Below, piece after piece: positions 1 through 7,566 of a stretch of 22,618 nt of DNA (the stretch's first letter is position 1; each line of letters begins with the position of its first letter). Origin of the DNA: Gemmatimonadota bacterium (GTDB lineage: Bacteria; Gemmatimonadota; Gemmatimonadetes; Longimicrobiales; Gaopeijiaceae). Where the stretch lies: contig JAUQOX010000012.1 in assembly GCA_030550695.1 (NCBI GenBank), positions 1 to 22,618 of the forward strand. Reading direction: 5' to 3'. The translations under genes were made by a program, and so were the position numbers. The notes beneath the pieces were generated by a model, which saw only the letters and a program-made list of their open reading frames with translations, was not told the DNA's origin and searched no databases.

Positions 1-1
1 C

Positions 2-547
2 GGAGTTCTTTTCGGGCGGCTCTGTGAGGGCGAATGCGAAGCATTCGAGGAGCTGGTGCGGCGCTACTGGTATCCCCTGGCGCGGTACGCCCGTTCCGTG
101 ACCGGCGACCGTTTCAGCGCCGAGGATGTGGTGCAGGAAACCTTTGCCTATCTTTGGCGCACCAGGCCGAACTTATCCCCCTTCGGCTCAGTTCGGGCCC
201 TCCTCTACCGGACCGCCCGCCACATCGCTCTGAACGAGTCCCGCCGGGCCCGCGTCCGCCGGCGCCACGCCCGGGGTATGGGCAGACTCCTGGGCGAACC
301 TCGGGGGGATACAGATATCGAGGCAGCCCTCGAAATGGCCGCGCGGGCCGAACTCCGACGGCTCCTGGAGAAGCATATCGGGGCCTTGCCCTTTCGCCGC
401 CGCCAAGTCTTCCTTCTTGGCTATGTCCATGGGGTTCCCCAGGGAGAGATCGCTGAAGTCTTGGGGATATCCCTTCAGACCGTGCGGAATCAGATGTCCG
501 CTGCTTTGAAAGAATTGCGGCATCGCCTTCGGACTTACGCGGAATAG
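2..547 (+). CDS. ECF-type RNA polymerase sigma factor (5' end cut by window edge)
   Basis: A sigma-70 family (ECF) factor that would direct RNA polymerase to a dedicated promoter set. The frame is open to the left edge, giving 181 visible residues plus stop. The first residues (LFGRLCEGECEAFEELVRRY) are a typical sigma region 2 beginning, so probably only a few N-terminal residues are missing. The internal GTG at 56 is therefore not the start. Region 2 covers about residues 5-80, with the core-binding and -10 recognition segment around SAEDVVQETFAYLWR. Region 4 is at about 125-175, with a helix-turn-helix around GEIAEVLGISLQTVRNQM. No anti-sigma or FecR-like gene follows; the next gene is convergent queG. 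A regulator could lie upstream, outside the window. The family call is firm; the regulon is unknown. Confidence 0.9.
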   Translation, partial: GVLFGRLCEGECEAFEELVRRYWYPLARYARSVTGDRFSAEDVVQETFAYLWRTRPNLSPFGSVRALLYRTARHIALNESRRARVRRRHARGMGRLLGEPRGDTDIEAALEMAARAELRRLLEKHIGALPFRRRQVFLLGYVHGVPQGEIAEVLGISLQTVRNQMSAALKELRHRLRTYAE

Positions 548-694
548 CCGCAAGCACGTCGGGTGCCGGTGACGCCCGCAGCGACCGCCGACTTGTGGAG
601 AGTGCCAGGAAGCCGTCCGGGGCCGCGGCTAATCCCCCACTGGCCCCGCCTCCGAGAATCTGCTGATGGAGCCGGCCGGTTCTCCCCCGGCTGG

Positions 695-1900
695 CTAACC
701 CCCCAACAGTGCCCTCTCCAACTCTTCCCTGACCCAGGGATTTTCTTCGACGGTTCTGCGGTTCAGGAGCGCCTCGGCGGCCTCGAACCCCCCATCCCCC
801 GGAACCCCGAGCCGACCCAGGATTCGGCCCAGCGCCCAGGCGGCATGGCCCCGCACCAGGGGCTCGAGGTCTTCCAGGGCCCGGGCAAGGATCGGCACAG
901 CCTGCCGCGATCCCCAGTTCCCCAGGGCCACCACCACGTTTCGCAAGAGACCACCCCGCCGGGCACGCTTGACGGGTGAACCGCTGAAGCGCTCCCCGAA
1001 CGCCTCGTCATCCATCCCCAACAGCTCCTCCGCAAGCGACAGGAGAGAGGGACCGTCCAGTCCGGGGGAGGCTCGGTAGGCCGGCTCCTCCGCGTCCGAG
1101 GCAAATTTCCGGTTCCAGGGGCACACCTCCTGACAGATATCGCAGCCGAAGATCCGGTTGCCGATCTGGGGACGAAGGTGAAGGGGAATGGGCCCCTTCA
1201 GCTCGATGGTGAGGTAGGAAATGCAGAGGCGGGCATCCATCATCGGTGCCCCCGTCCGGTCCCTCCCCAGCAAAGCCCCGGTGGGGCAAGCTTCCAGGCA
1301 AGCCGTGCAGCTGCCGCACCGGTCGGCGGTGAAGGGAGGATCGGGGGGAAGGGGGAGATCCACGAGAAGGATCCCCACAAAGAAGAACGAACCACGCCGG
1401 GGGTGGATGAGCATGGTGTTCTTGCCGAACCACCCCAGCCCTGCCCGCCGGGCCAGTTCCCGCTCCAGGATGGGGGCCGTATCCACGTAGACGCGCCCCT
1501 GGACCCGGTCCGCAAGGCCCCGGGTCCGGGCCTCCCGGCCGAGCCATTCCAAGAGATCCAGGAGTCGCGCCTTCAGGACATCGTGGTAGTCCTCTCCACG
1601 GGCGTAGCGGGCCACCACCCCCCTGGAGGGGTCCTCTGGAACCCCGGGAGGATCGGGCTGGGCATACTCATGAAGGGCGACCACTACCGACTGCACATCC
1701 GGCCAGCTCTCCGCCGGCCCCCCCCTCCGGCGCACGGCGTCGGGACGAGCCAGGTAGTGCATCTCGCCGTGGAAACCCCAACCCAGCCAAGCCGTGTAGA
1801 AGCCCAGGTGTTCCGACGGGGCCGGGGAGGCGACCCCCACCGCGGACAGCCCGAGGCGCCGCGCCTCCTTCCGGAGAGCCGTCACCAACTCCCCCCCCAT
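695..1900 (-). CDS. queG: Epoxyqueuosine reductase QueG
   Basis: Catalyses the last step of queuosine synthesis, cobalamin-dependent reduction of epoxyqueuosine to queuosine in the tRNA anticodon. The 401-residue protein shows the catalytic Asp in YVDTAP (D140) and the GWFGKNTMLI segment (157-165). It has ferredoxin-like cysteines at 195, 198, 201 and 205 (CGSCTACLEACP), C226 in LCISY, and a second set at 253, 256 and 260 (CDICQEVCP). Residues 315-400 look like the HEAT-like C-terminal repeat. I chose the ATG at 1900 because AGGAGG lies six bases upstream. An in-frame ATG at 1924, with a weaker purine-rich site, would add eight residues. The gene lies 102 bases downstream of the glycosyltransferase on the same strand, so co-transcription is possible but not shown. 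Confidence 0.95.
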   Translation of the reverse strand: MGGELVTALRKEARRLGLSAVGVASPAPSEHLGFYTAWLGWGFHGEMHYLARPDAVRRRGGPAESWPDVQSVVVALHEYAQPDPPGVPEDPSRGVVARYARGEDYHDVLKARLLDLLEWLGREARTRGLADRVQGRVYVDTAPILERELARRAGLGWFGKNTMLIHPRRGSFFFVGILLVDLPLPPDPPFTADRCGSCTACLEACPTGALLGRDRTGAPMMDARLCISYLTIELKGPIPLHLRPQIGNRIFGCDICQEVCPWNRKFASDAEEPAYRASPGLDGPSLLSLAEELLGMDDEAFGERFSGSPVKRARRGGLLRNVVVALGNWGSRQAVPILARALEDLEPLVRGHAAWALGRILGRLGVPGDGGFEAAEALLNRRTVEENPWVREELERALLGG

Positions 1901-2002
1901 CCCCTGCCTCCTGTTCTTGTCCATGAACGGACCTTCCCCTCGGGAACGGTTCACTTGGCCTCGAAGACACCGTCTTTTCATCCGGTCCGGGGGCCCCTCG
2001 GC

Positions 2003-3274
2003 CTACGGGTCCCCGGGCCAGTCCTCCGATGGTCGCCCGTCGCGTGCCCAAGATCGGCCCCCGGCTCCGGACGCGGGCGTCGGTGGCTTCCCTTCCGAGG
2101 GACCTCCTTCCCCCACCGCCGCTCCGCTCCGGTATTCCCTCCCCTTCCACCGGATTCGCGAACCCCTCGCCCAGCTGCGCACGACGATGACCCCTGCCAC
2201 CAGGGACGCCATGGGGTAGAAAAAGCCCACCAGCGGACTTCCCCCCATCATCATCGAGGCGATCCCCCAAAAGACGACTCCGAAGCCCGTAGCGATCGCA
2301 CCCCACACCAGCCAGAGCCCTCCTCCATGCCCCAGCAGCACCCCCAGCAACACGGCCGGGGGCAGCAACCAGAGGAGCGTGCCGCCAAGGAGCGCCAGCG
2401 GTAGAATCGCCCCCCTCAGGGCCTTCGGAGTGGTTTGTCGGGCTCCTGTGGCCACGTTCTTGGACCACCCCTCCACCAGGTGAGCGAGGGATCGGTACAT
2501 ACGGGTCCGGAGGCCGGGATCCGACCTCACCACCAACTTCCACCCGCCGCGCACCAAGAGCTGGGCGAGCCTCAGATCCTCCACCACCTCCCCCCGCACC
2601 GCCCCGTGCCCTCCCATGGCCTCGTACACCTCCTTGCGGATGAGGAGGTACTGCCCGTTGGCGATGGCATGGCGCCAGCGGCGGGGGCCGAGCACCGTGC
2701 CCGCCCTGGGAAAGCGAAAGGCCAGGAGCATGAAGAACTGCGGCTGAAGGACGCGTTCCCAGAAGGATTCCATGAGCTGGCGCCCCACCAAAGTGAGGGC
2801 GTCCGCCCCGGTTTCGAGAAGCTCCCCCACGGCCCGCCCCAGGAGGCCCCCCTCGTGGGTCGTGTCGGCGTCGCAGAAGAGGAGGAGGGACCCCTGGGCC
2901 CGGGCAGCCCCTTGGGCGCAGGCCCAAGGCTTTCCCAACCAGCCGGGCGGCAAGGGTCTCCCCTCCACCACTTCCACCTTTCGGGCATTGCCCTTTGGCA
3001 GTTGCCGCACCGCCTCGGCTGTCCCGTCGGTACTCTGGTCGTCCACCACCAAGATCTCGAAGGCAGGGTAGTCCTGCGCCGTCAAGGAGGCCACACAGGC
3101 TCCGATACTGACCTCCTCGTTCCGGGCGGGGATGATGACGGACACCAAGGGGGAAACTTCGCCCGGAGAGTCCGGCGACGGAGGACGACGCGGGAGGCGG
3201 GGAGGCATCCGGATCACCAGGGCCGCATAGAGGCCCAAAACCATCCACGGCAGGAGGAGAAGAGGAAGGGTCAT
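2003..3274 (-). CDS. Membrane-bound family 2 glycosyltransferase (carotenoid-glycosyltransferase-like)
   Basis: A predicted inner-membrane GT-A fold glycosyltransferase of 423 residues. It begins with a membrane helix (about 3-22). The catalytic domain follows, with VSVIIPARNEE (45-54), VVDDQSTDGT (76-85), the metal-binding DAD (135-137) and the catalytic-base region EVVEDLRLAQ (229-238). About three membrane helices lie at 288-312, 320-340 and 346-366. The GWSKN segment (269-273) and IRWKGREY near the C-terminus resemble membrane GT2 enzymes that glycosylate carotenoids or other lipids (CruC/CrtQ-like). The acceptor cannot be read from sequence. The last 40 residues are a Pro/Gly/Ser-rich tail. 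The ATG at 3274 directly precedes the membrane helix but lacks a Shine-Dalgarno site and sits against a hairpin. In-frame GTG at 3523 would add 83 unlikely residues. Confidence 0.85.
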   Translation of the reverse strand: MTLPLLLLPWMVLGLYAALVIRMPPRLPRRPPSPDSPGEVSPLVSVIIPARNEEVSIGACVASLTAQDYPAFEILVVDDQSTDGTAEAVRQLPKGNARKVEVVEGRPLPPGWLGKPWACAQGAARAQGSLLLFCDADTTHEGGLLGRAVGELLETGADALTLVGRQLMESFWERVLQPQFFMLLAFRFPRAGTVLGPRRWRHAIANGQYLLIRKEVYEAMGGHGAVRGEVVEDLRLAQLLVRGGWKLVVRSDPGLRTRMYRSLAHLVEGWSKNVATGARQTTPKALRGAILPLALLGGTLLWLLPPAVLLGVLLGHGGGLWLVWGAIATGFGVVFWGIASMMMGGSPLVGFFYPMASLVAGVIVVRSWARGSRIRWKGREYRSGAAVGEGGPSEGKPPTPASGAGGRSWARDGRPSEDWPGDP

Positions 3275-3572
3275 GGCCGTCCGAAGGGACGGGATCCGGA
3301 TCGGGGAGCGGCGCTTCGCACTGTAAGCCCGACCTCCCTGCGGCTCCCCCCGTCTGCAGGCTTTCCGAACACGCTCATCGGGTGCTTCGACCTCCGGCCC
3401 GTGGCCCTGGCGACCCCATCCCCCCCTCTTTACCCTTGGAGTCGGGGCGGGCTCCTTCAGGACACCGCCCGTCAGTGCCGGAACCCCGAGTCCCCGCAGG
3501 GTTCTCCTGCCGGGGTGTTCCACCGGGAAGTCTCGTCAGGCCCACCATGTCCCGTAAAGCCCGAAGGAACCG
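3275..3572. other. Divergent intergenic region with a start-proximal hairpin
   Basis: A 298-base gap between the divergent glycosyltransferase and aminotransferase genes. It must hold promoters for both, but I see no convincing -35/-10 pair. A perfect 6-bp inverted repeat, CCGTCC/GGACGG (3277-3282 and 3287-3292, 4-base loop), lies two bases upstream of the glycosyltransferase ATG. The small plus-strand frame 3382-3576 overlaps the aminotransferase start by ATGA, but its Pro/Arg/Ser-rich composition looks like non-coding GC-rich sequence. Confidence 0.5.
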
Positions 3573-4739
3573 ATGATCCGCGGCCCCACTCCCATGTCCA
3601 GCCTCGACCCTTTGAAAGCCCGGACCGAGTTCCCGATCCTGGAGCAAAAGGTCTACCTCAACTCCTGTTCCCTGGGGGCCCTCTCCCGACGGTCGGAAGC
3701 CTACCTGGCCGAGTTCCTCCAACGCTGGCACACCATGGGGGCCTCGGCGTGGTACGAGCACTGGCTGGGTCGGCTGGCCCTGCTCCGCCAGCGGGTGGAA
3801 GCATTCCTCGGCGCGGAGCCGGGAACCGTGGCGCTCTTGCCCTCCACCTCTTCGGCCCTGGCCGCCGTGGCTGAAAGCCTTCCCGCCGACCGACGTCGTG
3901 GGCGAAACCGGGTGGTCTGCTCCGAACTGGACTTCCCCACCTTGGCCTACCAATGGGCCCTGAAACCCGACATCGAGCTGGTGATCCTTCCTTCGGAAGA
4001 CGGGGTGGGGATGGACCCCGAGCAGTTCGCCGAGGCCGTGGACGAGCGGACCCTTCTCCTGGCCACGAGTCATGTCTTTTTCGCCACGGGTTTCATCCAG
4101 GATCCCGCCCGGCTGGCGGCCATTGCCCACGGGGTGGGGGCCTACTGCCTGTTGGACGGCTACCATGGGGCTGGGCAGGTGCCCCTGGCCCTGGCTGAGA
4201 CGGGGGTGGACTTCTACACCACCGGCCCTCTGAAATGGCTTTGCGGGGGACCGGGGCTGGCCTACCTGTATATCCACCCCAGCATCATCCCCACGCTCCA
4301 GCCCACCATCGCCGGCTGGTTCGGGGCCAAGAACGCCTTCCGGTTCGAGATCCGGCGCTTCGAGCCCCACGACGACGCCCGGCGCCTGGAGATGGGAACT
4401 CCCGCCATGGCCACCGTCCACACGGCGTTGGGAGGCCAGGAGATCCTCGAGGAAGTGGGCGTCGAAGCCGTGGCGGCGCGTAACCGGCACCTCACGGAGC
4501 GCCTCGTGACCTTGGCCCGAGACGCCGGATTCGGACTCACGACCGCGAAGGATCCCTCCTGTCGCTCCGCCATCGTCATGATCCGACACCCGGACCCCCC
4601 GGGGGCCGTGGCCCACTTGGCCCAGGAGGGGATCATCGTGGACCACCGCCCCGGTCACGTTCGGGTGAGCCCCCATTTCTACAACACCGACGAGGAGGTG
4701 GAGCGGCTGGTGGAGGTCCTGGTCTCCTTCCGGGGTTGA
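3573..4739 (+). CDS. PLP-dependent class V aminotransferase (kynureninase-like)
   Basis: A cytosolic fold-type I PLP enzyme of the class V aminotransferase family, 388 residues. The Schiff-base lysine is K221 in TTGPLKWLCGGPGLAYLY, and the cofactor-contacting Asp/His pair is in LLDGYHGAGQ (D195, H198). The STSSALAAV segment (91-99) is the phosphate-binding region, and ATSHVFFATG (164-173) is also family-typical. The KWLCGGPG context resembles kynureninase, but cysteine-desulfurase-like and isopenicillin-N-epimerase-like members are close relatives. No tryptophan-catabolism genes are nearby, so I do not assign a substrate. The start at 3573 has GAAGGA four to five bases upstream; ATG 3594 is an alternative. 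The next gene, on the same strand, is 219 bases downstream. Confidence 0.85.
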   Translation: MIRGPTPMSSLDPLKARTEFPILEQKVYLNSCSLGALSRRSEAYLAEFLQRWHTMGASAWYEHWLGRLALLRQRVEAFLGAEPGTVALLPSTSSALAAVAESLPADRRRGRNRVVCSELDFPTLAYQWALKPDIELVILPSEDGVGMDPEQFAEAVDERTLLLATSHVFFATGFIQDPARLAAIAHGVGAYCLLDGYHGAGQVPLALAETGVDFYTTGPLKWLCGGPGLAYLYIHPSIIPTLQPTIAGWFGAKNAFRFEIRRFEPHDDARRLEMGTPAMATVHTALGGQEILEEVGVEAVAARNRHLTERLVTLARDAGFGLTTAKDPSCRSAIVMIRHPDPPGAVAHLAQEGIIVDHRPGHVRVSPHFYNTDEEVERLVEVLVSFRG

Positions 4740-4958
4740 GGCCGGGCGCGGAGCCTCCACCTACCCTTCGTTCGCCCCCCCTACCTATCTTGGAGAGGAG
4801 TTCCGGCCGGGGGCACCGGCCAGGGGAGAATGGTATCCTCCCCACGGCTTGTCAGGATTCCCCTGTCGGTGGAGCCCCGGGCGGGCTGCCCCGACAGGCA
4901 GATCCGCTTCTTCCCGGTCCGTCACGAGGCCTAGGCCTCTCCAGCCCACGAGGATCCC
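4740..4958. other. Intergenic region before the outer-membrane protein gene
   Basis: The only structure I see in this gap is a 6-bp perfect inverted repeat, GGCCGG/CCGGCC (4805-4810 and 4816-4821), with a 5-base loop and no T-tract. The AT-richer stretch CTACCTATCTTGG just upstream could contain a -10 element, but I cannot pair it with a -35. Confidence 0.3.
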
Positions 4959-5624
4959 ATGCCGAAACCCTTTCCCCGCGCCGCCCTCTTCGCCGCCCTC
5001 CTCCTCCCCATCCCCCTCTCCGCCCAAGGGATCGCCCTGGCCGCCCGAGCCGGTACCCTGGGCTTGGGAGGGGAAGCCGCCTTGGGCCTGGGCTCCCGCC
5101 TGGTGGTGCGGGGGGGCTACGGCGTCATGCCCTATGAGTACGACGGCACCTTCCAGGGCGAAACCTACACCGTGGCCCTGCCCAAGTCGTACGCCTCGGC
5201 GGGAGTGGACTTCTATCCCTTCGGGAGCGGCATTCGCCTCATGGGCGGCTTCCTTCGCCGCTCCGGCGACGTGGAGCTCAGTGCCACCTTTTCGGGCAGC
5301 CGCCGCATCGGAGACAAGGACTACACGAGCAGCGGCACCCTGGAGGCCACGGTCGTCCAAGAGAAGACCACGCCGTTCCTGGGGATCGGCTTCGGGAAGC
5401 ACACTGCCGGCGGCTTCGGCCTCTTCTTGGACCTGGGGGTGGCCTTGGTAGGTGAGCCGGCCGACGTGAAGCTCGTGGCCTCGGGGCCGGTGGCCACGCT
5501 CCCCGGCATCCAGCAGGACCTGGCCAGGGAGGAAGCCAAGATCGAGAACGACTATGGGACCTTCCTCCAGTACTGGCCCATCCTGAGCCTGGGTCTCAAG
5601 CTGCCCCTCGGGGGGGGACGCTAG
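4959..5624 (+). CDS. Outer-membrane beta-barrel protein (uncharacterised)
   Basis: A 221-residue exported protein. The N-terminus (MPKPFPRAALFAALLLPIPLSAQG) is a Sec signal peptide with probable cleavage after residue 22 or 23 (SAQ). The rest alternates Gly/aromatic-rich amphipathic strands such as LVVRGGYGVMPYEYDG, ASAGVDFYPFGSGIRLMGGFLRR, FLGIGFGKHTAGGFGLFLDLGVAL and ILSLGLKLPL. This is typical of a small 8- to 10-strand barrel. The C-terminus ends in LPLGGGR rather than the canonical terminal Phe or Trp of BAM substrates, which is slightly unusual. GAGGAT five bases before the ATG supports the start. Its 3' end overlaps the convergent mazG-like gene by four bases. Function is unknown; barrel topology is inferred from strand pattern only. 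Confidence 0.75.
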   Translation: MPKPFPRAALFAALLLPIPLSAQGIALAARAGTLGLGGEAALGLGSRLVVRGGYGVMPYEYDGTFQGETYTVALPKSYASAGVDFYPFGSGIRLMGGFLRRSGDVELSATFSGSRRIGDKDYTSSGTLEATVVQEKTTPFLGIGFGKHTAGGFGLFLDLGVALVGEPADVKLVASGPVATLPGIQQDLAREEAKIENDYGTFLQYWPILSLGLKLPLGGGR

Positions 5625-5941
5625 CGGTTGAGCGGAGTCCAGCGGCCACCGTCCCTCAGCCGGTACTTCTCAAGGACCCGCTCCAGGGCCTCGCCCAGAT
5701 TCACCTTCTGCTCGTTGGCCAGGACCAGGAGGACGAACAACACGTCTGCCATCTCCAGGGCCAGGTCCTGGGGCGGCTCGTCGGGTTTCTTGGGTTTCGA
5801 ACCGTAGCGGTGGTTGAGTTCCCGAGCCAGCTCCCCCACCTCTTCCACGAGACGGGCCAGGTTGTGGAGGGGGGGCCAATAGCCCTCCTGGAACTGGGAA
5901 ATCCACTCGTGCACCCGCGCCTGGGCTTCCTCGAGGGTCAT
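5621..5941 (-). CDS. MazG-family nucleotide pyrophosphohydrolase
   Basis: A 106-residue single-domain all-alpha NTP pyrophosphatase of the MazG/YpjD type. These enzymes hydrolyse (d)NTPs to NMP and pyrophosphate, often as pool cleaners. The metal-binding signature is visible as LVEEVGELAREL (EExxE, residues 31-42) and the downstream ALEMADVLFVLL (ExxD, 61-72). The length fits a single-domain MazG-like protein, not the tandem E. coli MazG. The ATG overlaps the stop of the upstream oxidoreductase as ATGA (5938-5941), so the two are probably translationally coupled. The 3' end overlaps the convergent barrel gene by four bases. Family is confident; nucleotide preference cannot be read. Confidence 0.9.
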   Translation of the reverse strand: MTLEEAQARVHEWISQFQEGYWPPLHNLARLVEEVGELARELNHRYGSKPKKPDEPPQDLALEMADVLFVLLVLANEQKVNLGEALERVLEKYRLRDGGRWTPLNR

Positions 5942-6963
5942 GGTACCAGCACCAGCTTGCCGAAGACCTCGCCCGCCTCCAGCCATTCGTGGGCACGACG
6001 GGCATCTTCCAGGGGAAGGACGGCGTGGATCACCGGGCGGATTCGGCCGCGGAACACCAGGTCCATGGCCGCCCGAAAGTCCGCCGGGGTGCCCATGGTG
6101 GAGCCCAGGATGGAGAGCTGCCTCCAGAAGACCAGGCGGATCTCGGTTTCGCCCCGGGCTCCTGTGGTGGCCCCGAAGGTGACCAGCCGTCCTCCAACGG
6201 CCAGGGCCCGGAGACATTGCGGCCAGATTGCCTCCCCCACCGAATCCAGCACCAGATCCACCCCCCGTTTGCCGGTGTCCAGCCAAACCTGTTTCGCCCA
6301 GTCCGTGGCCCCACGGTCATAGGCCACGTGGGCCCCCAGCTCCAGGACCCGGGCCACGTTTTCCGGCCCCCGGGTTACGGCGAACACCTCCGCTCCAGCC
6401 AGCCGTGCCATCTGGACGGCCATGGTGGAGACCCCCCCGGAGGCCCCCGTGACCAGGACCCGCTCCCCCGGCCGGAGGCCGCCCCGCACGAAGAGGGCCC
6501 TCCAGGCCGTCACCGAGACCAGCGCCGCGGCGGCGGCCGTCTCGAAGGCCACGCCCTCGGGGATCTCCACCAGATTGGCCGCCGGCACCACACAGTACTC
6601 GGCAAATCCCCCCTGGGTGTGCTCGCCTAGAATGCGGAACTCCGGCTCCGGCAGGCTCGGTCCCGAAAAACGGCCCTCGTACCAGGCGTAATCCAGGGAG
6701 GGGTCCGCCACCACCCGAAGCCCCGGGGGAATCCCCGCCACCCCTGGTCCCAGGGCGTCCACCTCCCCGGCCACGTCCGACCCGCCGATATGGGGCAGGG
6801 GCACCTTCGGGATGGCCCCCCGGCGCACCCAAAGGTCCAGGTGGTTCATGGACGCGGCCCTGACCCGAAGGCGCACCTCCCCCGGCCCAGGCTCGGGGAG
6901 GGGCATCTCGCCTTCATGAACCACGTCCGGGCCTCCGAATTGTTCGAAAATCGCCGCCCTCAT
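5938..6963 (-). CDS. MDR-family zinc-type alcohol dehydrogenase / quinone oxidoreductase
   Basis: A 341-residue medium-chain dehydrogenase/reductase. The GroES-like domain includes MNHLDLWVRRG (39-49), where Asn-His-Leu-Asp replaces the catalytic-zinc Cys of classical alcohol dehydrogenases, and HIGGSDVAGEV (58-68). The Rossmann domain has VLVTGASGGVSTMAVQMARLAGA (169-191), the NAD(P)H-binding fold in quinone-oxidoreductase form. The structural-zinc four-Cys loop is not seen. A zinc-independent NADPH:quinone or enone reductase is therefore more likely than an alcohol dehydrogenase. It is followed by the mazG-like gene with a 4-base ATGA overlap. The substrate is unknown. Confidence 0.88.
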   Translation of the reverse strand: MRAAIFEQFGGPDVVHEGEMPLPEPGPGEVRLRVRAASMNHLDLWVRRGAIPKVPLPHIGGSDVAGEVDALGPGVAGIPPGLRVVADPSLDYAWYEGRFSGPSLPEPEFRILGEHTQGGFAEYCVVPAANLVEIPEGVAFETAAAAALVSVTAWRALFVRGGLRPGERVLVTGASGGVSTMAVQMARLAGAEVFAVTRGPENVARVLELGAHVAYDRGATDWAKQVWLDTGKRGVDLVLDSVGEAIWPQCLRALAVGGRLVTFGATTGARGETEIRLVFWRQLSILGSTMGTPADFRAAMDLVFRGRIRPVIHAVLPLEDARRAHEWLEAGEVFGKLVLVP

Positions 6964-7147
6964 GGTCCCTTCCTCCTCCGTGTCAGCGTTTCCCGTTGCG
7001 CCGGCCCTCCACCGGCGGCCCTAGGGCGTCCCCGACGCGGCGGCGCCCTGCCGATCCGAAGCCTCCCGGGCTATGGCTGGGCCTTTGCCCAGCTCGGCCC
7101 GGGACGTACGGCTGGGGCAACGTTACCCCACCTGTCCACGCCTCGGC

Positions 7148-7161
7148 AACCTACCTAGGTT
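7148..7161. promoter_or_regulatory. Perfect 6-bp inverted repeat upstream of the small gene at 7168
   Basis: AACCTA-CC-TAGGTT is an exact inverted repeat six bases before the ATG at 7168, in a region without a recognisable Shine-Dalgarno site. It could be an operator. Alternatively TAGGTT could be part of a -10 element of a leaderless transcript. Sequence alone does not decide. Confidence 0.35.
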
Positions 7162-7167
7162 ATCGTC

Positions 7168-7566
7168 ATGACCGACGACACCGCGCCCTTGTCCCCTCCC
7201 GAGCCTCCGGACGAGGCGCCCGACGGCACCCTCGGGGGGTATCTGTCCCTGCACCGCCGCCCGCCGGCCTTCCTCGGATCCGACGGGTACCCTTACACCG
7301 TTTCCATGGAAACGGAGAAGACCCCGAACCTGCTGGCCCCCTTCTGCGCCTACCTGGTGTTTCCCCGTTGGGCCCCCACGGGGGCAGGAATCCTCGGTCA
7401 CCTGGAGACCCCCACCCTCCGGGAGTGTCGGAGCCGCCAAGAGGCCGAGGCCTTTCTCGGTTCCCTGACCCTCCGCCAGGTGCAGGCACTCCTGGAGGAA
7501 GCCCTGAAAGCCGCTTCAACCCGAGACGACCCGCATGCTTCGGAGAACCCTCGTTCATCTGAGTGA
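7168..7566 (+). CDS. Small uncharacterised protein overlapping proline dehydrogenase
   Basis: A 132-residue soluble protein I do not recognise. The first 20 residues are Pro/Asp/Glu-rich and probably disordered. The middle (GYLSLHRRPPAFLGSDGYPY and LLAPFCAYLVFPRW) reads like a folded alpha/beta core. The last third (SRQEAEAFLGSLTLRQVQALLEEALKAA) is predicted helical. Its 3' end overlaps the proline dehydrogenase start by 32 bases in another frame, so co-transcription and possibly co-translation are likely. No Shine-Dalgarno site precedes the ATG, and a palindrome sits six bases upstream. A real gene is favoured by low-Ser/Arg, well-mixed composition and by its position at the head of the operon. 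Confidence 0.65.
   Translation: MTDDTAPLSPPEPPDEAPDGTLGGYLSLHRRPPAFLGSDGYPYTVSMETEKTPNLLAPFCAYLVFPRWAPTGAGILGHLETPTLRECRSRQEAEAFLGSLTLRQVQALLEEALKAASTRDDPHASENPRSSE

Noticed and set aside
1178..2404. 408-codon plus-strand open frame opposite queG and the glycosyltransferase
   Set aside because: It is antisense to two well-supported genes, with Pro/His/Arg/Gly-rich composition and no recognisable motif. Such frames are expected at this GC content.
1668..3248. 526-codon minus-strand frame spanning the queG/glycosyltransferase junction
   Set aside because: It is out of frame with both real genes and extremely Gly/Arg-rich.
3382..3576. 64-codon plus-strand frame overlapping the aminotransferase start by ATGA
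   Set aside because: Coupling-like overlap, but Pro/Arg/Ser-rich composition, no ribosome-binding site and no protein-like features.
3375..4760. 461-codon minus-strand open frame opposite the aminotransferase
   Set aside because: It mirrors a clear PLP enzyme gene and its translation is Gly/His/Pro-rich without domain features.
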